Below, one piece after another: positions 1 to 5,302 of a DNA stretch of 7,488 nt. The notes below the pieces were generated by a model that was not told where the DNA came from, did no database searches, and saw nothing but the letters and a program-made list of their open reading frames with translations. Both the position numbers and the translations under genes were made by a program. The stretch comes from Thiomonas sp. (GTDB lineage: Bacteria > Pseudomonadota > Gammaproteobacteria > Burkholderiales > Burkholderiaceae_C): positions 1-7,488 of the forward strand of contig DAIDHU010000378.1 of the NCBI GenBank assembly GCA_027451915.1, written 5' to 3'. The first letter of the stretch is position 1, and each line of letters starts with the position of its first letter.

Positions 1-1
1 G

Positions 2-1375
2 ATCCTCACCAACAGTCGCATGTGCGCCGAGGGCCACCGCCCGATCTGCCAGGACACCGGCATCGTCAACGTGTTCCTGCGCGTGGGCATGGACGTGCGC
101 TTCGAGGGCCTGAGCGGCTCGCTGCAGGACGCCGTCGACGAAGGCGTGCGCCGCGGCTACCTGAACCCGGACAACAAGCTGCGCGCCTCCGTGCTCGCCG
201 ATCCGCTGTTCGAGCGCAAGAACACCCGCGACAACACCCCTGCCGTGCTGCATGTCGAACTGGTTCCCGGAAACACGGTGGACGTGCAGGTGGCCGCCAA
301 GGGGGGCGGCTCGGAGGCCAAGTCCAAGTTCGCCATGCTCAACCCCTCGGACAGCCTGGTCGACTGGGTGCTCAAGACCGTACCGACCATGGGCGCCGGC
401 TGGTGCCCGCCGGGCATGCTGGGCATCGGCATCGGCGGCACGGCCGAGAAGGCCATGCTGATGGCCAAGCAGGCGCTGATGGACGACATCGACATGAGCG
501 AGCTGCTCACGCGCGGCCCGCGCGACCGCTTCGAGGAACTGCGCATCGAGCTGTACGACAAGGTCAACGCGCTGGGCATCGGCGCTCAGGGCCTGGGCGG
601 CCTGACCACGGTGCTGGACGTGAAGATCCGGCACTGGCCCTGCCACGCGGCCAACCTTCCGGTGGCCATGATCCCCAATTGCGCCGCCACGCGCCACGCC
701 CATTTCGTGCTCGACGGCCAGGGCCCCGTGTACCTGGAGCCGCCCAGCCTGGACCTGTGGCCCGCCGTGCACTGGACGCCCGACACGCACAAGAGCCGGC
801 GCGTGGATCTGGACACCCTCACCCCCGAGCAGGTCGCCGGATTCAAGCCCGGCGAGACCCTGCTTCTGTCGGGCAAGCTGCTCACCGGGCGCGACGCCGC
901 GCATGCGCGCATCAGCTCCATGCTGGCCAAGGGCGAAAAGCTGCCGGTGGACTTCACCAACCGGGTGATCTACTACGTCGGCCCGGTCGATCCGGTGCGC
1001 GACGAGGCCGTGGGCCCGGCCGGACCCACCACGTCCACCCGCATGGACAAGTTCACCGAGACCATGCTGGCGCGCACCGGCCTGATCGCCATGGTCGGCA
1101 AGGCCGAGCGCGGACCGGTGGCGCTGGAGGCCATCCGCAAGCACAAGAGCGCCTACCTGATCGCCGTGGGCGGCGCCGCCTACCTGGTGTCCAAGGCCAT
1201 CAAGAGCTCGCGCCTGCTGGCCTTCCCCGATCTCGGCATGGAGGCGATCTACGAGTTCGAGGTGCGGGACATGCCGGTCACCGTGGCGGTGGATTCGCAG
1301 GGCGAATCGGTGCACAAGACCGGCCCCGCCGAATGGCAGGCCCGCATCGGCAAGATCCCGGTGACCACCGCCTGA
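2..1375 (+). CDS. fumA: Class I (iron-sulfur) fumarate hydratase, 5' end missing
   Basis: The enzyme interconverts fumarate and L-malate in the TCA cycle, in the cytoplasm, using an oxygen-sensitive 4Fe-4S cluster. The reading frame is already open at base 2 and reads ILTNSRMCAEGH before the first visible ATG at base 20. That ATG is internal, and the true start lies upstream of the window. The 457 visible residues compare with about 500-550 for the family, so roughly 50-90 N-terminal residues are missing. Three cysteines match the cluster ligands: ICQDTG (codon at 47), GWCPPG (404) and PNCAATRH (680). The first two are 119 residues apart, as I recall for the E. coli FumA ligands. Other family landmarks are GIGIGGTAEKA, the HWPCHAANLPVAMIPN stretch and, in the C-terminal domain, GPAGPTTSTRMDKF. 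There is no frameshift or missing ligand. murI follows 28 bases downstream, suggesting co-transcription. The symbol is by class only; fumB is equally possible. Confidence 0.95.
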   Translation: MLTNSRMCAEGHRPICQDTGIVNVFLRVGMDVRFEGLSGSLQDAVDEGVRRGYLNPDNKLRASVLADPLFERKNTRDNTPAVLHVELVPGNTVDVQVAAKGGGSEAKSKFAMLNPSDSLVDWVLKTVPTMGAGWCPPGMLGIGIGGTAEKAMLMAKQALMDDIDMSELLTRGPRDRFEELRIELYDKVNALGIGAQGLGGLTTVLDVKIRHWPCHAANLPVAMIPNCAATRHAHFVLDGQGPVYLEPPSLDLWPAVHWTPDTHKSRRVDLDTLTPEQVAGFKPGETLLLSGKLLTGRDAAHARISSMLAKGEKLPVDFTNRVIYYVGPVDPVRDEAVGPAGPTTSTRMDKFTETMLARTGLIAMVGKAERGPVALEAIRKHKSAYLIAVGGAAYLVSKAIKSSRLLAFPDLGMEAIYEFEVRDMPVTVAVDSQGESVHKTGPAEWQARIGKIPVTTA

Positions 1376-1391
1376 AGGCGGCCAGCGCCGC

Positions 1392-1396
1392 GAGGA
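1392..1396 (+). promoter_or_regulatory. Shine-Dalgarno sequence of murI
   Basis: GAGGA sits 7 bases before the ATG at 1404 but only 4 bases before the GTG at 1401. The spacing favours the ATG as the real start, shortening the longest possible reading frame by one codon. Confidence 0.6.
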
Positions 1397-1403
1397 CCCG
1401 GTG

Positions 1404-2264
1404 ATGGAGATCACGCCAGGCACAGCGGCCGCGCCGGGTTCCGCGGCCGTCGACGCGGCGCCCTGCATCGGGGTGTTCGATTCGGGCCTGGGCGGACTCA
1501 CGGTGCTGGCGGCGCTGCGCCGGCGACTGCCGCATGCGCGCCTGCTCTACGCGGCCGACTCCGCCTTCGCGCCCTACGGAGAGCGCGACGCCGCCTACGT
1601 GCAGGAGCGCTCGCGGCTGCTCACCCGCTTTCTGCTCGCGCAAGGGGCCCAGTTGATCGTCGTGGCCTGCAACACCGCCACCGCGCTGGCCATCGCCGAG
1701 CTGCGCGCCGAGTGGCCCGGGCTGCCTTTCGTGGGCATCGAGCCGGCGATCAAGCCGGCCCTGGCGGCGCGCGCCGAGGCCGACGGCCCGGTGGGCGTGC
1801 TGGCCACCAGCGCCACGCTGGCCAGCGGCCGTTTCCGCGCCTTGCTGGCGCAGCACGGCGGGGGAGCCCGGGTGGTGCTGCAGGCCTGCCCGGGGCTGGT
1901 CGAGGCCATCGAGACCCGCGGGCCGCAGGCGCCGCGCACCCTGGAGCTGCTGCGCCGATTCTGCCTGCCCTTGCGCGACGCCGGCTGCACCCGCGTGGTG
2001 CTTGGCTGCACCCACTACCCCCTGCTGGCCGATGCCATCCGCGATGTGCTCGGCGACGCGGTACGCCTGCTGGATCCCGCCGATGCGGTCGCCGCCCAGG
2101 CCGAGCGACTGGCCCGGGCGCTGCCCCCGCAGGCCCGGGGGGGTGCGGGGCTGCAGGCCTGGAGCAACGGCGAAGCCGCGTTGCTGCTGCGCGTGGCCGC
2201 GGCCTGCGCGCTGCCCATCGAGGGCGTGCTGGCGCTGCCGCAGGAAAGCCCGGAGGCGGCCTAG
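1404..2264 (+). CDS. murI: Glutamate racemase
   Basis: This cofactor-independent racemase converts L-glutamate to D-glutamate in the cytoplasm, providing the second residue of the peptidoglycan stem peptide. The protein has 286 residues, normal for the family, after a short Ala-rich N-terminal extension of about 20 residues. Family motifs occur in order: GVFDSGLGG (around residue 23) with the Asp-Ser pair; FAPYGERD (around 55); VACNTATA with the first catalytic cysteine at residue 89; GIEPAIKPA (around 111); and LGCTHYPLL with the second catalytic cysteine at 202. Both halves of the two-base active site are therefore present. The ATG at 1404 is preferred over the GTG at 1401 because of the Shine-Dalgarno spacing. 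The gene lies 28 bases after the fumarase gene with no visible terminator between them, so the two probably share a transcript. No defect is visible. Confidence 0.96.
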   Translation: MEITPGTAAAPGSAAVDAAPCIGVFDSGLGGLTVLAALRRRLPHARLLYAADSAFAPYGERDAAYVQERSRLLTRFLLAQGAQLIVVACNTATALAIAELRAEWPGLPFVGIEPAIKPALAARAEADGPVGVLATSATLASGRFRALLAQHGGGARVVLQACPGLVEAIETRGPQAPRTLELLRRFCLPLRDAGCTRVVLGCTHYPLLADAIRDVLGDAVRLLDPADAVAAQAERLARALPPQARGGAGLQAWSNGEAALLLRVAAACALPIEGVLALPQESPEAA

Positions 2265-2277
2265 CTGCCGTTCCAAC

Positions 2278-2296
2278 GCCGCGCCGGCCCTGCGGC
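2278..2296 (+). terminator. Weak hairpin after murI, possible terminator
   Basis: GCCGC (2278-2282) can pair with GCGGC (2292-2296) around a 9-base loop, 14 bases past the murI stop. No run of T follows, so it is not a canonical intrinsic terminator. In DNA this GC-rich such a stem can occur by chance. It is listed because it is the only candidate end of the fumarase-murI transcript. Confidence 0.2.
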
Positions 2297-2343
2297 CCAA
2301 GCGGATACACGACGTGGGGAAAACCGGCAAGGCGTGGCGCGCC

Positions 2344-2349
2344 TAGGCT
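2344..2349 (+). promoter_or_regulatory. Candidate -10 box TAGGCT, near-leaderless start
   Basis: TAGGCT keeps the first two and last bases of the TATAAT consensus and ends 7 bases before the ATG at 2357. Counting from the hexamer, the expected transcript start falls at about 2355-2357, on or next to the start codon. No recognisable -35 box lies 16-18 bases upstream. No Shine-Dalgarno sequence precedes the ATG, which fits a leaderless message. The same arrangement is seen before the next two genes. Confidence 0.3.
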
Positions 2350-2356
2350 TGCGCGA

Positions 2357-2878
2357 ATGCCTTCGCCCCATCGCCATGCCATGCGCCGCAGCACCCCGCC
2401 CTGTCCTCGCCCCGACACCGGCCCCAGGCTTGCCGGCCTGCGCCGCGCCTTCGTGCTGGCGGCACTGGCCGCGGTCCCGACGGCCTGCCTGGGCTTCACC
2501 ATCGACTTTCTCAGCCAGCCCGCCGCGTCCGGGCCGGGCCTGGCCTACATGCTGTCCTCGCGAGGGCCCTGTGGCGCCGACGCGCCCTGTGCCGGCCCGT
2601 GGGGCGACCCCATCCGCAACGAGGCCGGGTTCAACTGCGGCGGCATGGGCGACTACCACCACAACATCAGTTGGCCCGGCGAAGCCGGCATCGTCGTGCT
2701 CAGCCGCATGTCCATGGGCATGAGCCATGACGGCCTGTACCGCTGCGAGGCCGATCGCCTCCTGGAGCTGGACGTCGCCGCGCTGCGCACCCTCGACGTC
2801 CTGTACCTGCGCTGCGCTGCCGACGGCGTCTGCCAGGCCTCGGTGAACCAGGCCGGGGACCCGGCGTCCTTGCTGTAG
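2357..2878 (+). CDS. Exported cysteine-rich protein of unknown function
   Basis: I do not recognise the family. The 173-residue product starts with a basic, Pro-rich stretch. An Arg pair (LRR, 28-30) and a hydrophobic core (AFVLAALAAV, 31-40) follow, ending in PTACLGFTID. This is a signal peptide, probably cleaved near residues 43-46. Cys44 could be a lipid anchor, but the residue at -3 is Pro, which makes a poor lipobox. The mature part has six cysteines (72, 78, 94, 130, 153, 159), enough for three disulfides in the periplasm or outside the cell. Two pairs share Cys-x5-Cys spacing: CGADAPC and CAADGVC. There is a Gly/Tyr/His patch, CGGMGDYHHN (94-103), and a Met-rich run, SRMSMGMSHDG (116-126). 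The start is uncertain: ATG 2357 fits the upstream hexamer, while ATG 2381 would give a more ordinary signal-peptide length. It is a separate unit from murI (92-base gap). That it is a real gene rests on the signal peptide and the cysteine pattern. Confidence 0.65.
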   Translation: MPSPHRHAMRRSTPPCPRPDTGPRLAGLRRAFVLAALAAVPTACLGFTIDFLSQPAASGPGLAYMLSSRGPCGADAPCAGPWGDPIRNEAGFNCGGMGDYHHNISWPGEAGIVVLSRMSMGMSHDGLYRCEADRLLELDVAALRTLDVLYLRCAADGVCQASVNQAGDPASLL

Positions 2879-2910
2879 GAAACCTTCAGGATCATCCACA
2901 AGCGCCTTTG

Positions 2911-2981
2911 CATTGGACGTACTCCAACACTTTCAGGGTTAGCCCCGTGGCCACAAGTCTGTAGCAATCCTACATTGGACG
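2911..2981 (+). promoter_or_regulatory. Upstream region of the chemoreceptor gene with paired inverted repeats
   Basis: The 106-base gap before the chemoreceptor gene holds two perfect inverted repeats of the same geometry (5-base arms, 5-base loop). They are TTGGA-CGTAC-TCCAA at 2913-2927 and TGTAG-CAATC-CTACA at 2960-2974. The 9-mer CATTGGACG occurs twice as a direct repeat, at 2911-2919 and 2973-2981, 62 bases apart. The second inverted repeat overlaps the candidate -10 box, a position suited to a repressor site. I cannot assign a regulator, and I see no FliA-type promoter (TAAAGTTT / GCCGATAA), which many chemoreceptor genes have. Confidence 0.35.
2971..2976 (+). promoter_or_regulatory. 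Candidate -10 box TACATT of the chemoreceptor gene
   Basis: TACATT matches TATAAT at four of six positions and ends 8 bases before the ATG at 2985. The predicted transcript start is about 2983, leaving almost no leader. Only a weak GGA (2977-2979) could act as a ribosome binding site. No convincing -35 box is visible at the normal distance. Confidence 0.35.
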
Positions 2982-2984
2982 GCT

Positions 2985-4493
2985 ATGACTTCCCCCTGGA
3001 ATCTGAACATCGGCCCGCGCCTGGCGCTGGGCTTCGGACTGCTGGTGCTGATGCTGCTCGGCCTGCTGGGCCTGGCGGTGCGCGACATGCAGCAACTCAA
3101 GACCAGCCTGGAGATGGTGGCCGGCACCCACGCGCGCGCCGAGCGCCTGGCCGACGCAGCCTTGCTGAGCACCGAGAAGATCGCCTCGGCCGCGCGCGAC
3201 GTGGTGCTGCTGATCGATCCTTCGTCCATCCAGGGCGCGGCCAGGCGCCTGGCTGCCCAGGAACAAGCCTACGCGCAGCAGATGCACAGCCTGCAAGGCC
3301 ATGTGCACGCTCCGGCCGACCGCGCCAGGCTGGCCGCCATCGCCACCATCGCCGCCAGCACCGAGGCGAGCATGCACAAGGTCGTGGGCTTCGCATTGCA
3401 CGGCCAGGGCATGCTGGCCACCGTGCACCTGTTGCGCGACGTGCGCCCGCTGCAGGCGCGCTGGCAAGGCGCGCTGCAGGCATTCGTCGCGGTGCGCAAG
3501 CGCGCCGACGATGCGGCCACGGCCAGCGCGCTGGCCTCCTATCGCCGTGCGCTGGGCTTCGCCATCGCGCTGGGCGCGGCCGCGGTGCTGATCGCGGCCC
3601 TGCTGGCCGTTTCCATCACCCGCTCCATCACCCGACCGCTGGCCCAGGCCGTCAGCGTGCTGCACCGTGTCGCCGCAGGTGACCTGGCGCTGGAAGTGCC
3701 GCAAGGCCGCGGCGACGAAACCGGCCAGCTGCTGGGCGCCATGCGCGACATGGTCCGGGGCCTGGGCGCCACCATCGGGCAGGTGCGCGGCACCGCCACC
3801 CAGCTCGCCACCGCCTCCGAGCAGGTGGCCGAGACCGCCCAGAGCGTGTCGCAGGGGGCCTCGGAGCAGGCGGCCTCGATCGAGCAGACCTCGGCCACGC
3901 TGGAAGCCTCCAACGACTCGGTGCGCAGCAGCGCCGACAGCGCGCGCCTGACCGCCTCGATGGCCCAGGAGGCGGCGCAGCAGGCCCGCGGCACCGGCGA
4001 GGCGGTACAACGCACGGTGCAGGACATGCGCGCCATCGCCGAACGCATCTCGGTGGTCGACGACATCGCCTACCAGACCAATATGCTGGCGCTGAACGCC
4101 GCCATCGAAGCCGCGCGGGCCGGGCAATCCGGCAAGGGTTTCGCGGTGGTGGCCGGCGAGGTGCGCAAGCTCGCCGAGCGCTCGCAGCTGGCCGCGCGCG
4201 AGATCGGCCAGCTGGCCGCCTCTTCGCTCAAGCAGGCCGAGGCGGCCGGCGCGCTGCTGCAAAGCATGGTGCCCAGCATCGTCAAGACCAGCACCCTGAT
4301 CGCCGAGATCGACGCGGCCGGAGCCGCCCAGGCGGGCGGCATCGCCCAGATCCACGCGGCCATGAGCCAGGTCAACGCCGCCACCCAGCACAACGCCTCG
4401 GCCTCCGAACAACTCGCCGCCACCGCCGAGCAGATGCGAGGCCAGGCCGCCGCGCTGCGCGCCAACGTCGAGCGCTTTCGCCTGCAGACCTGA
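2985..4493 (+). CDS. Methyl-accepting chemotaxis protein (transmembrane chemoreceptor)
   Basis: This inner-membrane receptor senses a periplasmic signal and controls the CheA-CheW kinase complex that drives flagellar or similar motility. The 502 residues follow the classical layout. Residues 12-32 form the first membrane helix (LALGFGLLVLMLLGLLGLAV). A mostly helical periplasmic domain of about 155 residues, the size of a four-helix-bundle sensor, spans roughly 33-188. Residues 189-211 form the second membrane helix, and a HAMP linker (TRSITRPLAQAV to about 264) follows. The rest is the long cytoplasmic coiled-coil hairpin. Its conserved tip, IAYQTNMLALNAAIEAARAG followed by GKGFAVVAGEVRKLAERS (about 361-400), is the CheA/CheW contact region. 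The protein ends FRLQT with no NWETF-type pentapeptide, so CheR/CheB would not be recruited through a C-terminal tether. The ligand cannot be read from the sequence. No che genes are in the window, so this is an orphan receptor here. Confidence 0.96.
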   Translation: MTSPWNLNIGPRLALGFGLLVLMLLGLLGLAVRDMQQLKTSLEMVAGTHARAERLADAALLSTEKIASAARDVVLLIDPSSIQGAARRLAAQEQAYAQQMHSLQGHVHAPADRARLAAIATIAASTEASMHKVVGFALHGQGMLATVHLLRDVRPLQARWQGALQAFVAVRKRADDAATASALASYRRALGFAIALGAAAVLIAALLAVSITRSITRPLAQAVSVLHRVAAGDLALEVPQGRGDETGQLLGAMRDMVRGLGATIGQVRGTATQLATASEQVAETAQSVSQGASEQAASIEQTSATLEASNDSVRSSADSARLTASMAQEAAQQARGTGEAVQRTVQDMRAIAERISVVDDIAYQTNMLALNAAIEAARAGQSGKGFAVVAGEVRKLAERSQLAAREIGQLAASSLKQAEAAGALLQSMVPSIVKTSTLIAEIDAAGAAQAGGIAQIHAAMSQVNAATQHNASASEQLAATAEQMRGQAAALRANVERFRLQT

Positions 4494-4533
4494 GGGGTCT
4501 TGCGGGGGCGGGCCCACCCTTCGGCGCGACCCC
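4494..4533 (+). terminator. GC-rich hairpin between the chemoreceptor and coiled-coil genes
   Basis: GGGGTC directly after the stop codon (4494-4499) is complementary to GACCCC (4528-4533). GCG at 4502-4504 can pair with CGC at 4525-4527 inside it, after a two-base bulge. The loop holds a further G-rich and C-rich stretch. No T run follows, so termination is uncertain. The right arm ends just before the candidate -10 box of the next gene. Confidence 0.3.
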
Positions 4534-4536
4534 TTG

Positions 4537-4542
4537 TAGAGT
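4537..4542 (+). promoter_or_regulatory. Candidate -10 box TAGAGT, leaderless start
   Basis: TAGAGT matches TATAAT at four of six positions. Standard spacing puts the transcript start exactly on the A of the ATG at 4549. No Shine-Dalgarno sequence precedes that ATG, and no -35 box is evident. This is the cleanest of the three similar sites in the window. Confidence 0.4.
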
Positions 4543-4548
4543 GGGCGC

Positions 4549-5034
4549 ATGGACATGGAACCTGCCCGCCTGGGCCGCGAAGAATTCCAGGCGCAGGTAC
4601 TGGCCATGGAACGCGGCATGGATCTGCGCGTTGCACGCATCGACGAGCGCATGACCGGCCTCGAGGGGCGCATCGAGGCGCACATCGCGGGCCTCGAGGG
4701 GCGCATCGAGGCCCGCATCGCAGGCCTCGAGGGGCGCATCGAGGCGCGCATCGTAGGCCTCGAGGGGCGCATCGAGGCCCACATGGCCGCATCCTCCGAA
4801 CGCGATCGGCGCATCGAGCTGCTCGCCAGCAGCGTGGCCGAATCCGCGAAGGAAGCCCGATCGCTGAAGTCCAACATGTGGCTGGCCGTGCTCACCGTGA
4901 TGCTCACGGTGGTCGCAACGACCGTCGCTTCGTACTTCGCCAGCCGGCAGTCGAACCTCGCCATCGTGCAGGCCGTGCAGAGCAGCTACCAGCAGGGCCG
5001 CCTGCACGCGGCGCCCCCGGGCGCGCTGCCCTGA
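4549..5034 (+). CDS. Small membrane protein with hendecad coiled-coil repeats
   Basis: I do not recognise a named family. The 161-residue protein has a charged, helical N-terminal part, four tandem 11-residue repeats of the type GLEGRIEARIA (residues 37-80), and a diverged fifth copy before them (LRVARIDERMT, 26-36). The hydrophobic residues within each repeat (Leu, Ile, Ile) are spaced 4-4-3, the signature of a hendecad coiled coil. A further helical stretch (81-108) leads to one membrane helix, MWLAVLTVMLTVVATTVASYF (about 110-130). A short tail, ASRQSNLAIVQAVQSSYQQGR, follows. The likely form is an oligomeric cytoplasmic stalk anchored in the inner membrane by its C-terminal helix, though topology is inferred. 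It lies 55 bases after the chemoreceptor gene on the same strand but seems to have its own promoter. An ATG at 4555 is an alternative start. A link to the receptor is only suggested by adjacency. Confidence 0.8.
   Translation: MDMEPARLGREEFQAQVLAMERGMDLRVARIDERMTGLEGRIEAHIAGLEGRIEARIAGLEGRIEARIVGLEGRIEAHMAASSERDRRIELLASSVAESAKEARSLKSNMWLAVLTVMLTVVATTVASYFASRQSNLAIVQAVQSSYQQGRLHAAPPGALP
4657..4788 (+). repeat. Four tandem 33-base repeats inside the coiled-coil gene
   Basis: Units run 4657-4689, 4690-4722, 4723-4755 and 4756-4788. The first 23 bases of all four are identical, and all differences fall in the last 10. The eighth codon alternates GCG, GCC, GCG, GCC, which hints that a 66-base double unit was duplicated. 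Identity at third codon positions points to recent expansion or gene conversion rather than protein-level selection alone. The unit length is a multiple of three, so copy-number change keeps the frame and alters the coiled-coil length by 11 residues per step. Confidence 0.95.
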
Positions 5035-5302
5035 CTCCGGCTGGGCAGTCGGCCCGGGCAAGCACGCCCTGGAGCTACAGTCGCGGGAAGCACAGACCCG
5101 TGCGCGGCCCGAGCACACCCGGCCCCCTTGGCCCTCGACCATGAAACTCGCCACCCAAGACGTGCATGTTTCATGACCACCTCAGACAGCCACGCACCAC
5201 CTCGCGCATCTGACCACTCTGGCAAACCTCCCTCGCCGTCGAAAGCGGCAGCTTCGCAGCCACCACCTTTCCACTCGGGACGGAATGGCTGGACGGTTAC
5301 GA
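5035..5302. other. 268-base intergenic region between convergent genes
   Basis: No convincing gene is present. Bases 5035-5140 are about 75% GC (80 of 106 by hand count), like the genes to the left. Bases 5141-5302 are about 60% GC (97 of 162), like the gene to the right. A -10-like TACAGT (5076-5081) faces right with no gene to serve. An 11-codon reading frame, MKLATQDVHVS, runs 5141-5176 and could be a gene remnant or chance. Toward the - strand gene end, GAAAG near 5241 and CTTTC near 5268 flank an imperfect stem (GGCAGC-TTC-GCAGCC). This is a weak candidate terminator with no long T run. Confidence 0.6.
5140..5175. repeat. 8-base perfect inverted repeat at the composition boundary
   Basis: CATGAAAC (5140-5147) and GTTTCATG (5168-5175) are exact reverse complements separated by 20 bases. 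They lie between two convergent genes, where a bidirectional hairpin terminator would be useful, but the stem is not GC-rich and lacks a T tract. The left arm coincides with the drop from about 75% to about 60% GC, so the repeat could also mark an old insertion end or a protein-binding site. Confidence 0.5.

Noticed and set aside
1401..1403. GTG as the start of murI
   Set aside because: It is only 4 bases from the Shine-Dalgarno GAGGA. The adjacent ATG at 1404 has the normal spacing of 7.
22..1404. 460-codon open frame in a second + strand frame over the fumarase gene
   Set aside because: It is a compositional shadow, an Arg/Ala/Gly-rich product with no domain. The fumarase frame carries all the expected motifs.
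1278..2330. 350-codon open frame on the - strand over murI
   Set aside because: It is antisense to murI, whose catalytic motifs are intact. The translated product is Arg/Gly/Gln-rich without recognisable features.
2357..2878. Calling the cysteine-rich protein a lipoprotein
   Set aside because: Cys44 follows Pro-Thr-Ala, and the -3 position of a lipobox is normally Leu, Val or Ile, so ordinary signal-peptide cleavage is at least as likely.
4657..4788. CRISPR-like array
   Set aside because: The 33-base units abut with no spacers and lie in frame inside a coding gene as coiled-coil repeats.
2970..4964. 664-codon open frame on the - strand across the chemoreceptor and coiled-coil genes
   Set aside because: It is the antisense shadow of two well-supported + strand genes in very GC-rich DNA. 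Its product is low-complexity Gly/Arg/His/Gln-rich sequence with no domain and a reversed image of the repeats (RPSRPAMRASM).
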